Origin: Huntiella abstrusa
Lineage: Eukaryota; Ascomycota; Sordariomycetes; Microascales; Ceratocystidaceae
Length of the DNA: 64,000 nucleotides
Reading direction: 5' to 3'
Assembly: GCA_025685495.1 (NCBI GenBank)
Contig: JAJNMT010000234.1
Span: forward strand, 62,001-126,000
The stretch's first letter is position 1. Every line of letters starts with the position of its first letter. Under the pieces are notes generated by a model. That model did not search any database, was not told the origin of the DNA, and was given only the letters and a program-made list of their open reading frames with translations. Shown piece by piece: positions 47,901 to 58,230 of this stretch. Both the position numbers and the translations under genes were made by a program.

Positions 47901-50900
47901 CTTGGTTTACGCCGCTTAATCCATCTAGGATTCGAAAGAATCTATACATACATATGCAGATAATATGTACAATACACATCTGGTTGTATGAGAAACCAAA
48001 TGTAGGAATTCCACTTATGCAAGCACCTTCCTGGAGGTCCATCGTCTCATTGAACCACACAGAACCCCATTATTATACACACGTGCCACATGTACTCTTT
48101 GTAGTCAAGGTACTCGACAAATGTTTGGACCAAGAGTTGGCATTTCATTCATGAGTCCATATGATTGATATGTTTGGTTTTAATTCACAGCCCAAAGGAC
48201 CCGCATCGCATCACATCGCATACATACAATTGCACTGCCCAGTTTTGTTTATTTATCAATCGAACGAGCCCACATTGTGTACATACAGACATTACTGTTG
48301 TTTCACCAGTGTGACTACAAATGCACGACATCTTATGTGCATATAAGCATCCATGTATACCGTGATTGAATATCCACAATCACAGTCACTTGAAAGAACA
48401 TAACTTCCCAACCAAAGGAGAAAAAAACTTAGACAGACCAACCAACTAACTGGTTTGTGCACCAATACCACATCAGCCAAAGCCAGGACGTCCAACGACA
48501 CTGTGCCCCGTGATTTTCACCTGCGAGCGGGCGTATGCACTCATAGCTTTGGGCAATGGGTCAGCTGTTAGGTTTGTGCGTTGAGTATGTTGTGGAGATG
48601 CTTGTGATTGTACTTTTTTTTCTCCAGTCAACTTTGCTACTTTGCAACTGCATTTCAACAACTTTACTCGGTGTCCATCCTAATTGTCTCATTGATGAAT
48701 CCTGGTCCCCTGTTGCTGATTGTCCATCTTTGGCCATGTCCTTGTTCTTCGTCAAGTTGCCCATAAAGGCGTGTGCTAACAAAAATATATGCCTCCTGTT
48801 TAGACATTGCCAATGTCACGTGTATGACACATTTGAACATCTAAAGCTGAACCTGCAGCATGGAATGTCTCTGGAGCATCGCCATTGTATAAAGGTTCGC
48901 TGTACTTTGGTTTCTCTTTGTCTTCACGAACCATGGATATCCAATATTCCATAACCCAAAGAAAATATCGCTATATATGTATCAACCCACATCATGGGCT
49001 GAGGATACTCTTTTCTTGGCAACTAGTCTTGGCATTAACAGCCCGACCTCTTCCGCAATTCTCTACCGTACTCTAAACACAAACGTAGCATTCGTGCCTT
49101 CTTACCTTTTTTTTCTTCTTTTTCTCCCGCGCCGTGACCTCTTGGCCACCGCACAGCCATACCATGTAGCACGCCGTTGCGACTTTTGACAGCTTTAAAC
49201 TAACCAGGTCTTGCATACAACACACACACATACAAAATATGTCCTTTCACCGACAAACCTCTCCACAAGTGTCGACTGAAACTTACATCGCCACCAAATT
49301 AGTTTCTTTCCTTCTGCCGGAACAAACACTCAAAAAGACGGCTACATATCAAACCCCTGATACACATGAACCGTTTTTTTATCAGATTCCATGTTTCCAT
49401 CGTTACCGATGAACTCGAAACACAAAACAAACATGTACACACATACAACAACAGACATACGCCCGAGCCTAGTTGATCAAATTTCTGGTGCAATTCTACA
49501 TCAGTCCACCCCTCATCTCCCATTTCTCCCTTCAAATATGTGGTAATGTAATGTAATAGACACTCGGTATGCACACAAGTACAGTGGCACCTTCGGCCCC
49601 GTTTTTTGAAATCTCCGGTATCCGAGGGAGTAACACCTTACATCCAAAGACATAAGCAATCATCCAACAAAAAAAAAACGTCCGATACAATGGGACAGTG
49701 ACACGGTAACAGCCAACCACATTTACCGAGTCATCAATGCCATTTTCCATGTAATTTTTTTTGGAATCACCATGGGCAATTGTAATCCTCTTGCTTCCGC
49801 CACAATCAAGCCAGTGCCGACTTTCAAGATAACATGAATCTGCACGCTTCAACCATCAACCGCTTTATAATCCTTTGTTTTCTCTTTCTCCAGCCCGAAC
49901 ACACCCCAGCTGGCGATGCGACCTCTAAATCCCCGTACATCTTGTCTCCAGTCTCCACGACCAGGCCGCCACATCCATACCAACAAACCCACTACAACCC
50001 GTCTTTGTATCTTCCTGTTGTCCCTATTGCCATGTCGCCTCTCGCCTTCAATTGTAGAATAAATGGACATGTGAGAGACTATGCCTATGGTCATACACAG
50101 ATACACCACAGGTCAAATCTCTTTCTGCGGTCCAGTCCAGTCCGTCACGTCGTCCGTGTAGCTCGTTTGTGGTCTATACGTATATACAAACATGGTCTGT
50201 GGTTCTCCCCTCGGCGTCGTGCCGCGGGCTGCCGCTTTTGCATCGTGGCCGCCGTGTCCATGGTGAGAAACGGGAAGCGTGTTAAAGCCTGTTATTGGCC
50301 CCGAGCTCCTACATAGGCTAATGGCTAAAAACACACCCATCTAAACTGGGATGTAAACCTATCAACACCCGACACCACATTTTCCCTTTTGCCCTATCTT
50401 TTTACTGCCAAGAGCCCTGGTTGTTTCGTTATAAACACACCTCACAATACTCAAGGATGGTCTCATTTGATTGCTTAACTTCACACCCATGCCATGTTCG
50501 CTCGACCACGATCTTCTCAATTGCTGGCAATTCTTTTGACCGAGCCAAGACCACCTTTTTTCGTACATACAAAAGCCTCTGTATGCCCGTGTGTTATTCA
50601 CCTCACTCCTCTTTTAGCTCCGCGCCATCTTGCTTCCATCTTGCTTCTTTGTTTACCAAGTCCTTTGTCCCGACAAGTCACACAAAAACGAACGCCTGAT
50701 TATCCATTTATCCCCCATTTGCCACCGCCGAACCTGTCACAGAACACCTCACGACTTTACTTTTTTGCCCACCGAGAATCTCACTCCACCACCGTTGTCT
50801 GACAACTTAATTCTCCTGCAACCTTTGACTGTATCTAACCGAATATATATTTACCTACCCGTCGGAACCCCTCACCCGAACACCAGTTTACGAACTAGAA

Positions 50901-51371
50901 CTTTCAAAGTCGACTTTTGCCACATTCGATACATTCCTCTACGTCGAATAATCACTTAAGCTTCCAAACTAGTCAGCTCCGCTTGTCTCGCTTCGACTTG
51001 AACTCACACAACCGACCTTATTGGTTTCACACATATACAAACTCATTTACCTATTGTAGTAATACTGGCTCTCGGATTCATGTACGACCCCCCACATACA
51101 TAGCCCAACAGACTACTACACTCCTGCATTGGGTTTTGAGGCCACTACTCCTACACCGGTACCACTCAACCAGCCCCTGTACTCCACACTTTGACTTGCG
51201 GCCAGAATACCTGTATATACACACATACAGAGATTGCCATTGCTTCAAAGTACAGTACATATCCAGGGCAAGCCCCTCCTCTGTCCACAACACTCTTGAC
51301 TCTTGGAATCTTGACACCGAGTCTGAATTTACACCATAATCACTACATCACACTCTCCTTGCTCTGCCAAT
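44908..51371. other. Third gene desert (6.5 kb)
   Basis: Between the divergent starts of RAD26 (-) and the Ras-like gene (+) no gene is supported. Open frames reach 173 codons but are low-complexity and without splice partners. Palindromic and tandem TGTATGTA/TACATACA tracts occur at 46589-46616 (with GTATGTACATAC at 46597..46608), 47350-47385, 47838-47880 and 47945-47970. From about 50.4 kb the + strand becomes C/T-rich, similar to the sequence before the Zn2Cys6 gene, and probably includes a long leader of the gene at 51372. Confidence 0.55.
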
Positions 51372-52526
51372 ATGGCATCACATGATCGGACACCATCACA
51401 ATCTACTGATATCGGCGGCTCAAACAATTCAAACCCAGCTTCTTCACCATCAGCACAAAAACGCCGCAGTTTTCTTTCCAGTGGCGGACGTCCGTCGGTA
51501 TTTGCCAATATTCGGAAATACTCGTTTAATAACGCAGCTCGTCCGGCACCATCACATTCTGAAAATATGGAGAAGAAACTTGAAGAGGTGGGCTACAAAG
51601 TCCCATTTTTCGGTGTTGTCTCCACAGTTGGACAGATGGTGAGAGACAAATATCTGAACAACCTATTTGTAAGTTTCCACTCAGGCAGTGTATCTTGGTT
51701 TTGGTGCAGTTCACTAACATGCACACTAGGATCCATCAATCCGTCCACTTGTCGGCAAAGAACGCCCATATACCGACTTCACCATGCACAACCGCAAATG
51801 GAACTGCTGGGTCGACTTGGTAGTGCACCCATTATCCCAACCCACCCACTTTCTCGGCCAACTCGAACAACTCGATGCCCTTCTAATCATCTACTCAAGT
51901 CGCGGAAGCCACGGGTTCACCTCCGCCGCGGAGATCCTCAACTCATATTTCAACAACAGCGAAGACCGCACCGCCGCCAACAACACACGCGGTCGTAGCG
52001 GCGCAGACCTCCCATTCCCAGTCCTCGTATCCGTCGACATCCCAGTAACTACCGGTAACACCAATGAGCGCCCAATAACCGAAGCTGAAGGTGAAGCCCT
52101 GGCAAGGAAATACAACGGCCGCTTCGTTCACATTCCAAATATGACGACAGAGGAAAACATCATCAAGCCACTCGAAATCACCGTTGCAGGATGGGTAATG
52201 AACCACACCGGCATGGCTATCCATCCCAACGAGGAACGCGCAAAGTCCGCCTCTAGCAACTCACAACTCTCCGCTACATCGGAACATCTCCCGTTTCTCC
52301 CGTCACTGGCAGGCCATACGGGAATAAACGACGCCAAAGCTCCATGGGACAATCTCATATTTCGAGAGCTTCATTACAGAGTGGTGAAGTGTCACCCGCC
52401 GGTGAGGGATTTGGTGAGGACATAGAAGAGCGCCGGTCAAATCGCGTTGCGAGGGCTTTTCAGAAGTTGAAGGGCGGTTTGATAAGAAGGAAGAGCAGCC
52501 GTAATCAAGCGGAGGACGAGGCGTAA
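51372..52526 (+). CDS. Degenerate Ras-like protein (predicted pseudo-GTPase), 343 aa
   Basis: Three exons: 51372..51668, 51730..52194 and 52257..52526. Introns are 61 nt (GTAAGT...CTAG) and 62 nt (GTAATG...CTAG). The second restores a Ras-like order: TVAGW then QLTTLRYIG as the last helix, followed by a Ser- and Arg/Lys-rich tail. Segments align in order with small GTPases (LNNLFDPSIRP with switch I; LDALLIIYSS with beta4; ITEAEGEALARKYNGRFVHI with alpha4-beta6). All nucleotide motifs are eroded: the P-loop is GVVSTVGQ (81-88) without GK[ST], switch II has no DxxG, NKxD reads SVDI, and SAK is missing. There is no CAAX box. It may be a scaffold, not a switch. If the second intron is wrong, the protein ends earlier. 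Confidence 0.68.
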
Positions 52527-52808
52527 GAGCCTTTGGCATCATTTTTATTTCCTTTTCTATCTAAGTTATGTCTTGATGTTGGTAATGCATGGTCTGGGTT
52601 GGTTCGGTTTTGGCTGGGTCGGTTGGTTTGGTCTGGTCTGGCATTTGTTTATTTCGTTTCCATGATATTTCATGACAATAATGACTTGATTTGATGCACC
52701 ACTACATACATTTTGCTTCTTATTAGGAAAAAAAAGTGACGTTTGGATAAACATGTGATTGACCATGAACCCGTTACACAGGACGGATAAAGGAATGGCA
52801 AAAAGCTG
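52527..52808. other. 3' region of the Ras-like gene
   Basis: 282 bp containing a GGTTGGTTTGGTCTGG-type low-complexity stretch at about 52590-52640. It precedes the minus-strand tRNA-Pro and includes its T-run terminator on the minus strand (AAAAA at 52800-52804). Confidence 0.5.
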
Positions 52809-52899
52809 GGGTCTTGCCGTGGATCGAACACGGGACCTCTCGCATGCGTTGCATTAGGGTGGACCCTAAGCGAGAATCATACCACTAGACCACAAGACC
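52809..52899 (-). tRNA. tRNA-Pro(AGG) with a 19-nt intron
   Basis: Acceptor stem GGTCTTG/CAAGACC, D arm TCTAGTGGTATGA, anticodon stem CTCGC/GCGAG and T arm CCGTGTTCGATCCACGG form a full cloverleaf on the minus strand. The loop carries TTAGGG (anticodon AGG) and is interrupted after position 37 by 19 nt (52845..52863). This is the normal site for nuclear tRNA introns. A T5 run follows downstream. Confidence 0.93.
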
Positions 52900-54621
52900 T
52901 GGTAATTGTTGATAACGTAGGTGGTATCGGGAATTATGGAGGCTCCGAATTCCGGGGAAAGAGCGGAGTTGCTTCAACCTTCTTCCTTAATACCCTCGAA
53001 ATGGTACCTTTGAGGTCTGGAGTCGCCATTTCCATCGAACACATAATGAATTCGCCCCAAATTCGTTGTTGGTTGTATTAAACCACACATTACACCTTTT
53101 TTTCCTTTTTTCCAGCTCATTTCACCTCCTCTTGGGGCCAGCCTGATCGATTGCTGCCACGCTGGCATCTCTCGACCCCCTAAAGAGCATTCTTCACTGG
53201 ATAAAAACACCTAAGAACATACTCAAGCCCTCCGCCGGCACTCCGTCGCGTTTCTTGGAAGAGGGTTCCGCGCCGGACGCGTCTCGCTTCTGTGTGTTCT
53301 TGACCGGTCGATACTGGTTTCGTCGAAGGGGGATCTTTTCTGATATGGAGGAACAAAGAAAAATTTTCAATTACCAGTATCGCGATGGTTCACAAAAACA
53401 ACATCGTCGACAAAGCATAGGAAGAGGACAAGAGTGTTGTACGCCGTACCCGCGCCGTGACGGGATTCATGCCGCAAGCCGACACCCTCTGGAAAAGGTT
53501 GATTTATTTCGACACACACGAAGATAGATGTCAAAATTTTGCGGGAAGGTTTCACAGTACTTGCATCGTTAAGCCCCTCCTGGTGTTCGTCACCGGGCCC
53601 TCAGTTTGGTCATAGGAGGGTTCCTTGACGCAATGCACTCGCATCTCCTCACCTCTCGAGACTGGCCCAAAGGACGACACCTTTGTGATCAGCCGCGCCG
53701 GGTGGGGTCGTCGTATTGATAGTTAGCTCTGTTCAGGTAGACGATAAATAGAACAACAACAACAACAACAACAACAGAGCGGAGTTGCTCCGGTAGCTCC
53801 GGTGTTGGGTGGACTGGCGCGTATGTAACCGAAAAGGGGGAGGGGGAGAGGTACTGAGAAGGGAATCGGGGGTGTTTGCTACTGGCGGGCCAACATGTTT
53901 GACGAGCGAAGAGCATGAGCTTTGTCGAGAATGACCCACTCATCAACCGTTAAAAGAGAAATGTAATCCATAAACACGTGGTAATTAACATCCGTAAGCC
54001 AAGGCTTCCTTGGAGATTTGGAAGGTGCTGGATGGTGAGATGGCGGATGGCGACCAAACTATAACCTGGTGTGAGGTTGCACATACTAGGACTCGACGTG
54101 ACGGTTGCGATATCCGGGGTAGTTACTGATCGAGTTCATGCTCGCACAAGGTTTACAAACTACGGTGATGGCAAGTGTTTTCACCCTTGGTGATTGATTG
54201 ATACTCGGGCTAACGGAAGACACAGAAGACGGATGACTTCGATTGCGAGGTGGATGGCATCCGGACTGGAAATATGTGATATCGGTAAGGTGATGATGAA
54301 TGGCGTTACTTTTACAACATACAGTGATGTATCATGGGCTGTTGAATCCCGTCATGCACGCAGATGAGCATTTCATGTAATTCACGATAATCGTCGTCTC
54401 GGGTATCGGTGTTACCACGAGCGAACCTCCTCGTCGATCATAACGCCGATCACCAGATATATTCGCCGACAACGACTTCAAAGCACACGGTTCAAACGAC
54501 AACCACATCGCCATTCCGTCCCGTCCTCACCGCCTAAAATGCTCTCAAAACCCACCAAATTTTTGAAATCTCCGCAGATATACCCCGCTTACGGACCCCC
54601 CTCCAACTGAGACACATCTCC
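52900..54621. other. Intergenic region with an unexplained GC-richer block
   Basis: No protein gene is supported. From about 53230 to 53700 the sequence is richer in G and C than its surroundings and lacks the simple repeats seen elsewhere. A TATA-like GATAAAAAC lies at 53199-53207 on the + strand, and a (AAC)n array follows at 53752..53775. A frame of 78 codons (52974..53210 minus) has no recognisable domain. The 53230-53700 block could be an unannotated non-coding RNA or a fast-evolving small gene. Confidence 0.4.
53752..53775. repeat. (AAC)n microsatellite
   Basis: Eight consecutive AAC units between the unexplained block and tRNA-Arg. Simple repeat only. Confidence 0.9.
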
Positions 54622-54693
54622 GGCCGCGTGGCCCAATGGCAAGGCGTTTGACTACGAATCAAAAGATTGTGGGTTCGAATCCCATCGTGGTCA
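54622..54693 (+). tRNA. tRNA-Arg(ACG)
   Basis: Acceptor stem GGCCGCG/CGTGGTC (with wobble pairs), D arm GCCCAATGGCAAGGC, anticodon loop CTACGAA (anticodon ACG) and T arm TGGGTTCGAATCCCA form a complete cloverleaf. There is no intron. A long T-run at about 54727 can end RNA polymerase III transcription. The sequence closely resembles fungal tRNA-Arg(ACG). Confidence 0.93.
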
Positions 54694-55357
54694 CATCCAG
54701 AGTGTCCCTCCGTTTCCTTTTTCGCTTTTTTTTTTTTTGTTCGCATCGCATCTAATCCAATGTCTCGATATAAGGGCTTTTACCCCAATCCTTCCTGCAT
54801 CCCTCCCATTTCCGAGCTCCCCATTTCCGCTTCTGGACCTTCCAAGTCTAAAAGCGGCACTGCATCTGGTTAAGCCGGGTGGGGGTGAATTGAGACATTC
54901 GGCTGGTTGGTCGGATGACGTCATGTGGGTTGTTCCGCGGTACATAGATACATACATACAAACACGGTCGCGTTCAGGTGAGCGGGTGGGCGGCTGACAG
55001 CTGTCAGGACATGCAAGCTGCGGGGAGACTTTAGGTGGGTTTTTCAGGCTGTAGGGCGGGCGGGCAGGGCGGGTTTAGCGGGGTAAGGGCCCTGTGTGTA
55101 GATCATTTCGGGATGGGAGTGGGCCGTCTAGGCCGGAATTGAGGTAGAGATGGTTGTCTCTGTGACGTAAACTGCGAGTTGGAGGCGAGTGGCGAGTTAT
55201 GAAGGATGATGAATAAAGAGAGGGGTATAGTTCCGTAGTTTTTCTTTCCTACTCTTTTCTTTTTCTTTTTTTACACTCTTTTTGACTTGACTTGGTCACT
55301 TTATTCCCTCCTTCATCATACACGCTTGTCATCAACAATTCACAAATCTGCACAACG
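54694..55357. other. Intergenic region, tRNA-Arg / SUR7
   Basis: 664 bp containing the SUR7 promoter. It has a TACATACATACA tract at about 54950, GGGCGGGC-rich stretches near 55055-55075 and an AT-rich, T-rich leader just before the ATG. No gene is seen. Confidence 0.5.
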
Positions 55358-56116
55358 ATGAAATTCAATATCGGTACCGGCCTCGCGGGGTTAATCCTCA
55401 TGGCCGCCTCCCTCCTCTTCCTCTGGTTCATTATTCTCGGCGGCCTCACGCACCACCGTCCCTTCAACAAGACCTACTTCCTCAAAGCCGACACCTCTGG
55501 AATCACCGGCGCCCGTGACACCACAGCCTGGTACTACTTCTGGATCTGTGACGACCATGCCCGTGACTGCTCCAGTGCGCATGCCGCCTATGCCTTCGGT
55601 AACGCCTGGGAATCCAACGCCTCAGGCGTCCCCAATCACCTTGGTGGTTCCAAGGGTGACCACACCACAGCGTCCTTCTACTACCACACTTTCCGCACCA
55701 TGTGGGCCTTCTTCATCATGACACTATTCTTCGAAGCGCTCGCCTTCTTCGCCTCTTTCATTTCCTGCTTCGGCCGCATCGGCGCACTCATCGCCTCGCT
55801 TGCCTCGTTCGTTGCCCTTGGTTTCTCCGCCGTAGCTGTCTCCCTCATGACTGCCCTGTTCGTCAAGGCACGTGATCGGTTCCACGATGACGGTCGTGAT
55901 GCTAAGCTGGGTAAGTGGGCTTTTGGCTTCGCTTGGGCTTCGCTGGCTAGCTTAGGACTGTCCTGGATCTTGTTTAACGTGGGAGTGTTCACGTCCAAAT
56001 CTAGCTCCCGTGGCCGGACTATCCAGTCGTCCGAGAAGCGTTCCGGTATGCCCTGGCGTAACCGGAACACTTCGGCCATTGGTGGCGGTCGTCGTGTCCA
56101 GGAGAGCTACCCTTAA
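55358..56116 (+). CDS. SUR7: SUR7-family eisosome membrane protein, 252 aa
   Basis: Plasma-membrane protein of the SUR7/PalI family, found at eisosomes (MCC domains). Single exon. The ATG at 55358 (MKFNIGTGLAG) starts directly at the first membrane segment (about residues 8-30). A large extracellular loop carries the family signature W-x3-W-x-C (AWYYFWICDD) and a second Cys. Three further membrane segments follow (MWAFFIMTLFFEALAFFASF, IGALIASLASFVALGFSAVAV, FAWASLASLGLSWILFNVGVF). The cytosolic tail is Ser/Arg-rich. An in-frame ATG at 55292 is in leader sequence. It is the first of four cell-surface genes in 8 kb. Confidence 0.9.
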   Translation: MKFNIGTGLAGLILMAASLLFLWFIILGGLTHHRPFNKTYFLKADTSGITGARDTTAWYYFWICDDHARDCSSAHAAYAFGNAWESNASGVPNHLGGSKGDHTTASFYYHTFRTMWAFFIMTLFFEALAFFASFISCFGRIGALIASLASFVALGFSAVAVSLMTALFVKARDRFHDDGRDAKLGKWAFGFAWASLASLGLSWILFNVGVFTSKSSSRGRTIQSSEKRSGMPWRNRNTSAIGGGRRVQESYP

Positions 56117-56568
56117 GGTAGAGTTTTTTTTTACAATTAGATTGGTTGAGAGATTACCGTCTTTGTTTCTTTTAAGTCACTCTTCTCTATTTCGTTCTAT
56201 CCGTCCAACCTAGTCGTCATCGTTAGCCTTTTTAACTTCTTCTATTGATACGGTTGGGAGCACATTGGATATGGTAGACTCGTTATCTTTTGTATTTTCG
56301 GAAATCTGGGGGCCTGTGGTAGTAATAAGCAGGACTTGTCAAGTCCCTGTCTTGTTTGTTTCTGAACCAGATAGGGTGAGACTTTACCCAGGCATCCGAT
56401 CATACATGAGACGACGGGAGAGGTGGATTAGGGTACTTTGAAGGAGTATTGGTGGTGTTGTTTTTAATTGTACCCATTTGGTGGACTAGTCTGAGAGATT
56501 CAATAAAAAACGTTGTTGTGTTCTACAAATATGATTCCTGATATGCATGACTATCGTCAATAACGTGA
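56117..56568. other. 3' region of SUR7
   Basis: 452 bp, T-rich at first, with AATAAAAAA near 56501. Consistent with a 3' UTR and terminator ahead of the tRNA-Ala gene. Nothing else recognised. Confidence 0.5.
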
Positions 56569-56654
56569 GGGGACATGGTCTAGTGGTATGACGGATCCTT
56601 AGCATCTTCCGAGATACTTGGATCAGGTCCGGGGTTCGATTCCCCGTGTCTCCA
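56569..56654 (+). tRNA. tRNA-Ala(AGC) with a 14-nt intron
   Basis: Acceptor stem GGGGACA/TGTCTCC contains the G3:U70 pair that is the main alanine identity element, and the discriminator is A. The D arm is TCTAGTGGTATGA, the anticodon stem GATCC/GGATC and the T arm CCGGGGTTCGATTCCCCG. The loop reads TTAGCA (anticodon AGC) and is interrupted after position 37 by 14 nt (56605..56618). A T5 run follows at once. Confidence 0.93.
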
Positions 56655-58230
56655 TTTTTGATCATGTTGTGATGATTTCCTTTTTGGCAGGTGAATGGCT
56701 TTATGATCTTTGGTTCCGAGAATGGCAGATTTACACGGAAATAGCATGAACGCATACACAACTGCGACGTTGAAAACGGCCTTGTAGAACATTCCATTTC
56801 TGATGTAAACCAAGCCATCCATGAAACCCGTTGACGCAAGCAGCATCATCTAACCCTACTGTCACATCCCAACCCTACAATAAAGTATGGTCCAAACCAG
56901 AGTCTAGGCCAATGTTGCAGACGATCAGTCTGAACAATCATCTATTCTTTGTATACTTTAAAAAGGGAATGGGCAGGAAGTGGACCAACCCCAGTATAGC
57001 CAGTGAAGTTCCGACCAAACGAATGTGGCAGACGGGTGATCAGGAGGACATCAAAAAGGAGAGCGGAAAGGTAATGACTGGTCTGGGTCGGGGAGACCAG
57101 GCTTTTGGCGGCATTTGTGAAGGGGGTATGAAGCGGGTGTGAAACGCCAAGCCAGTGATGAAGTATGTATGATGCACTGTGCATGGATATGGGGGATTGT
57201 ATTAGTGGGACAGTGTGGGTTGGGGAATATAGCGCACTGTCTTGGGTTTGAGAGCCGGTCAGTTGTGATGGGGTGATTGGACTGACTTTAGCTGAATGGA
57301 TAGACAGATTCTACATACGTGGGGACTTTTTGAGGAAGTGGAAAAAGAGCATTTTGTGGCACGGCGGTTAGACCTCAACGTGGGAATGGGACAAAGTGGA
57401 AAGAGTATGTATGTCTGTATTACCAAAGCGAGATCCAGCTGGTGATAATGTCCCTGGACTCACCGGGGAATTCGGAGAATACGCAACTCGTGCAATACTA
57501 AATCTAGAAGCACCTCCTAAACACCATACAAGTCTCCTCCCACTTTCCTCACTCACTCACTTACTAACTATCTAAAGTCTATGCCATCCCAAGTCTCCAG
57601 CACCCCTTCTGACCTCGCCAACCCGCATCTCCAAGGTGAAACACTCCACGGCCCCTCCACAGACCCTGCCGGGCCCACGCTATGCTTGACCTCCCAACTC
57701 GTCAACTCGACAATTGGCCAATGCCCCGGTTTGGCATTTACCCGCACAGTCTGTGGGCTAGGCCGACGAATAGGTATGAATATGCGTGATGCGGACGTTT
57801 TTTGAGCATGATGTTGGCTGTGCTTTGTGTGTTTTTCCTTTCCATTCTTGTTCTCTTTTTTTTTTCTTTGCATTCATATCATATGACGACGTCTGGCTTG
57901 TAGCCTGTTTTCTTTTCTTGTTTTATCTTTTTTTGGGTGTGTTTCTTTTTTTGTTTTTAGACTTTTGTATATTCTTTTCTTTTCTTCCTTCTTCCTTGTA
58001 CTTTGTCTTTCTCTTCTTGCTTTGTGTTGTTGAGCAACAGGTTACATTCTCTTCACACATTCATTCACTTCATTCTTTTATCACTGTCTTTTTCTCAATC
58101 TTCACTTCTCTCCGTAGTCTTCAAACCACAGGCTGTGCCTTTTCAGAACAGCCAACCTTTCACCCGTCCAACATATGCCGCTCATCCTCATCTAATCACC
58201 ACCAACCCAAATCACCCCGAGCCATCCAAA
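56655..58230. other. Intergenic region upstream of the mucin-like gene
   Basis: About 1.6 kb without a supported gene. From 57840 to 58080 the + strand is very T-rich (TTTTTTTTTCTTT, TTTTCTTTTCTTG), then C/T/A-rich up to the ATG at 58231, suggesting promoter and a long leader. A 74-codon frame at 57581..57805 has no recognisable domain and I do not call it a gene. Confidence 0.5.

Noticed and set aside
52974..53210. 78-codon minus-strand frame
   Set aside because: It looks partly protein-like, but no domain or conserved extension is seen and the promoter side is a T-rich tract.
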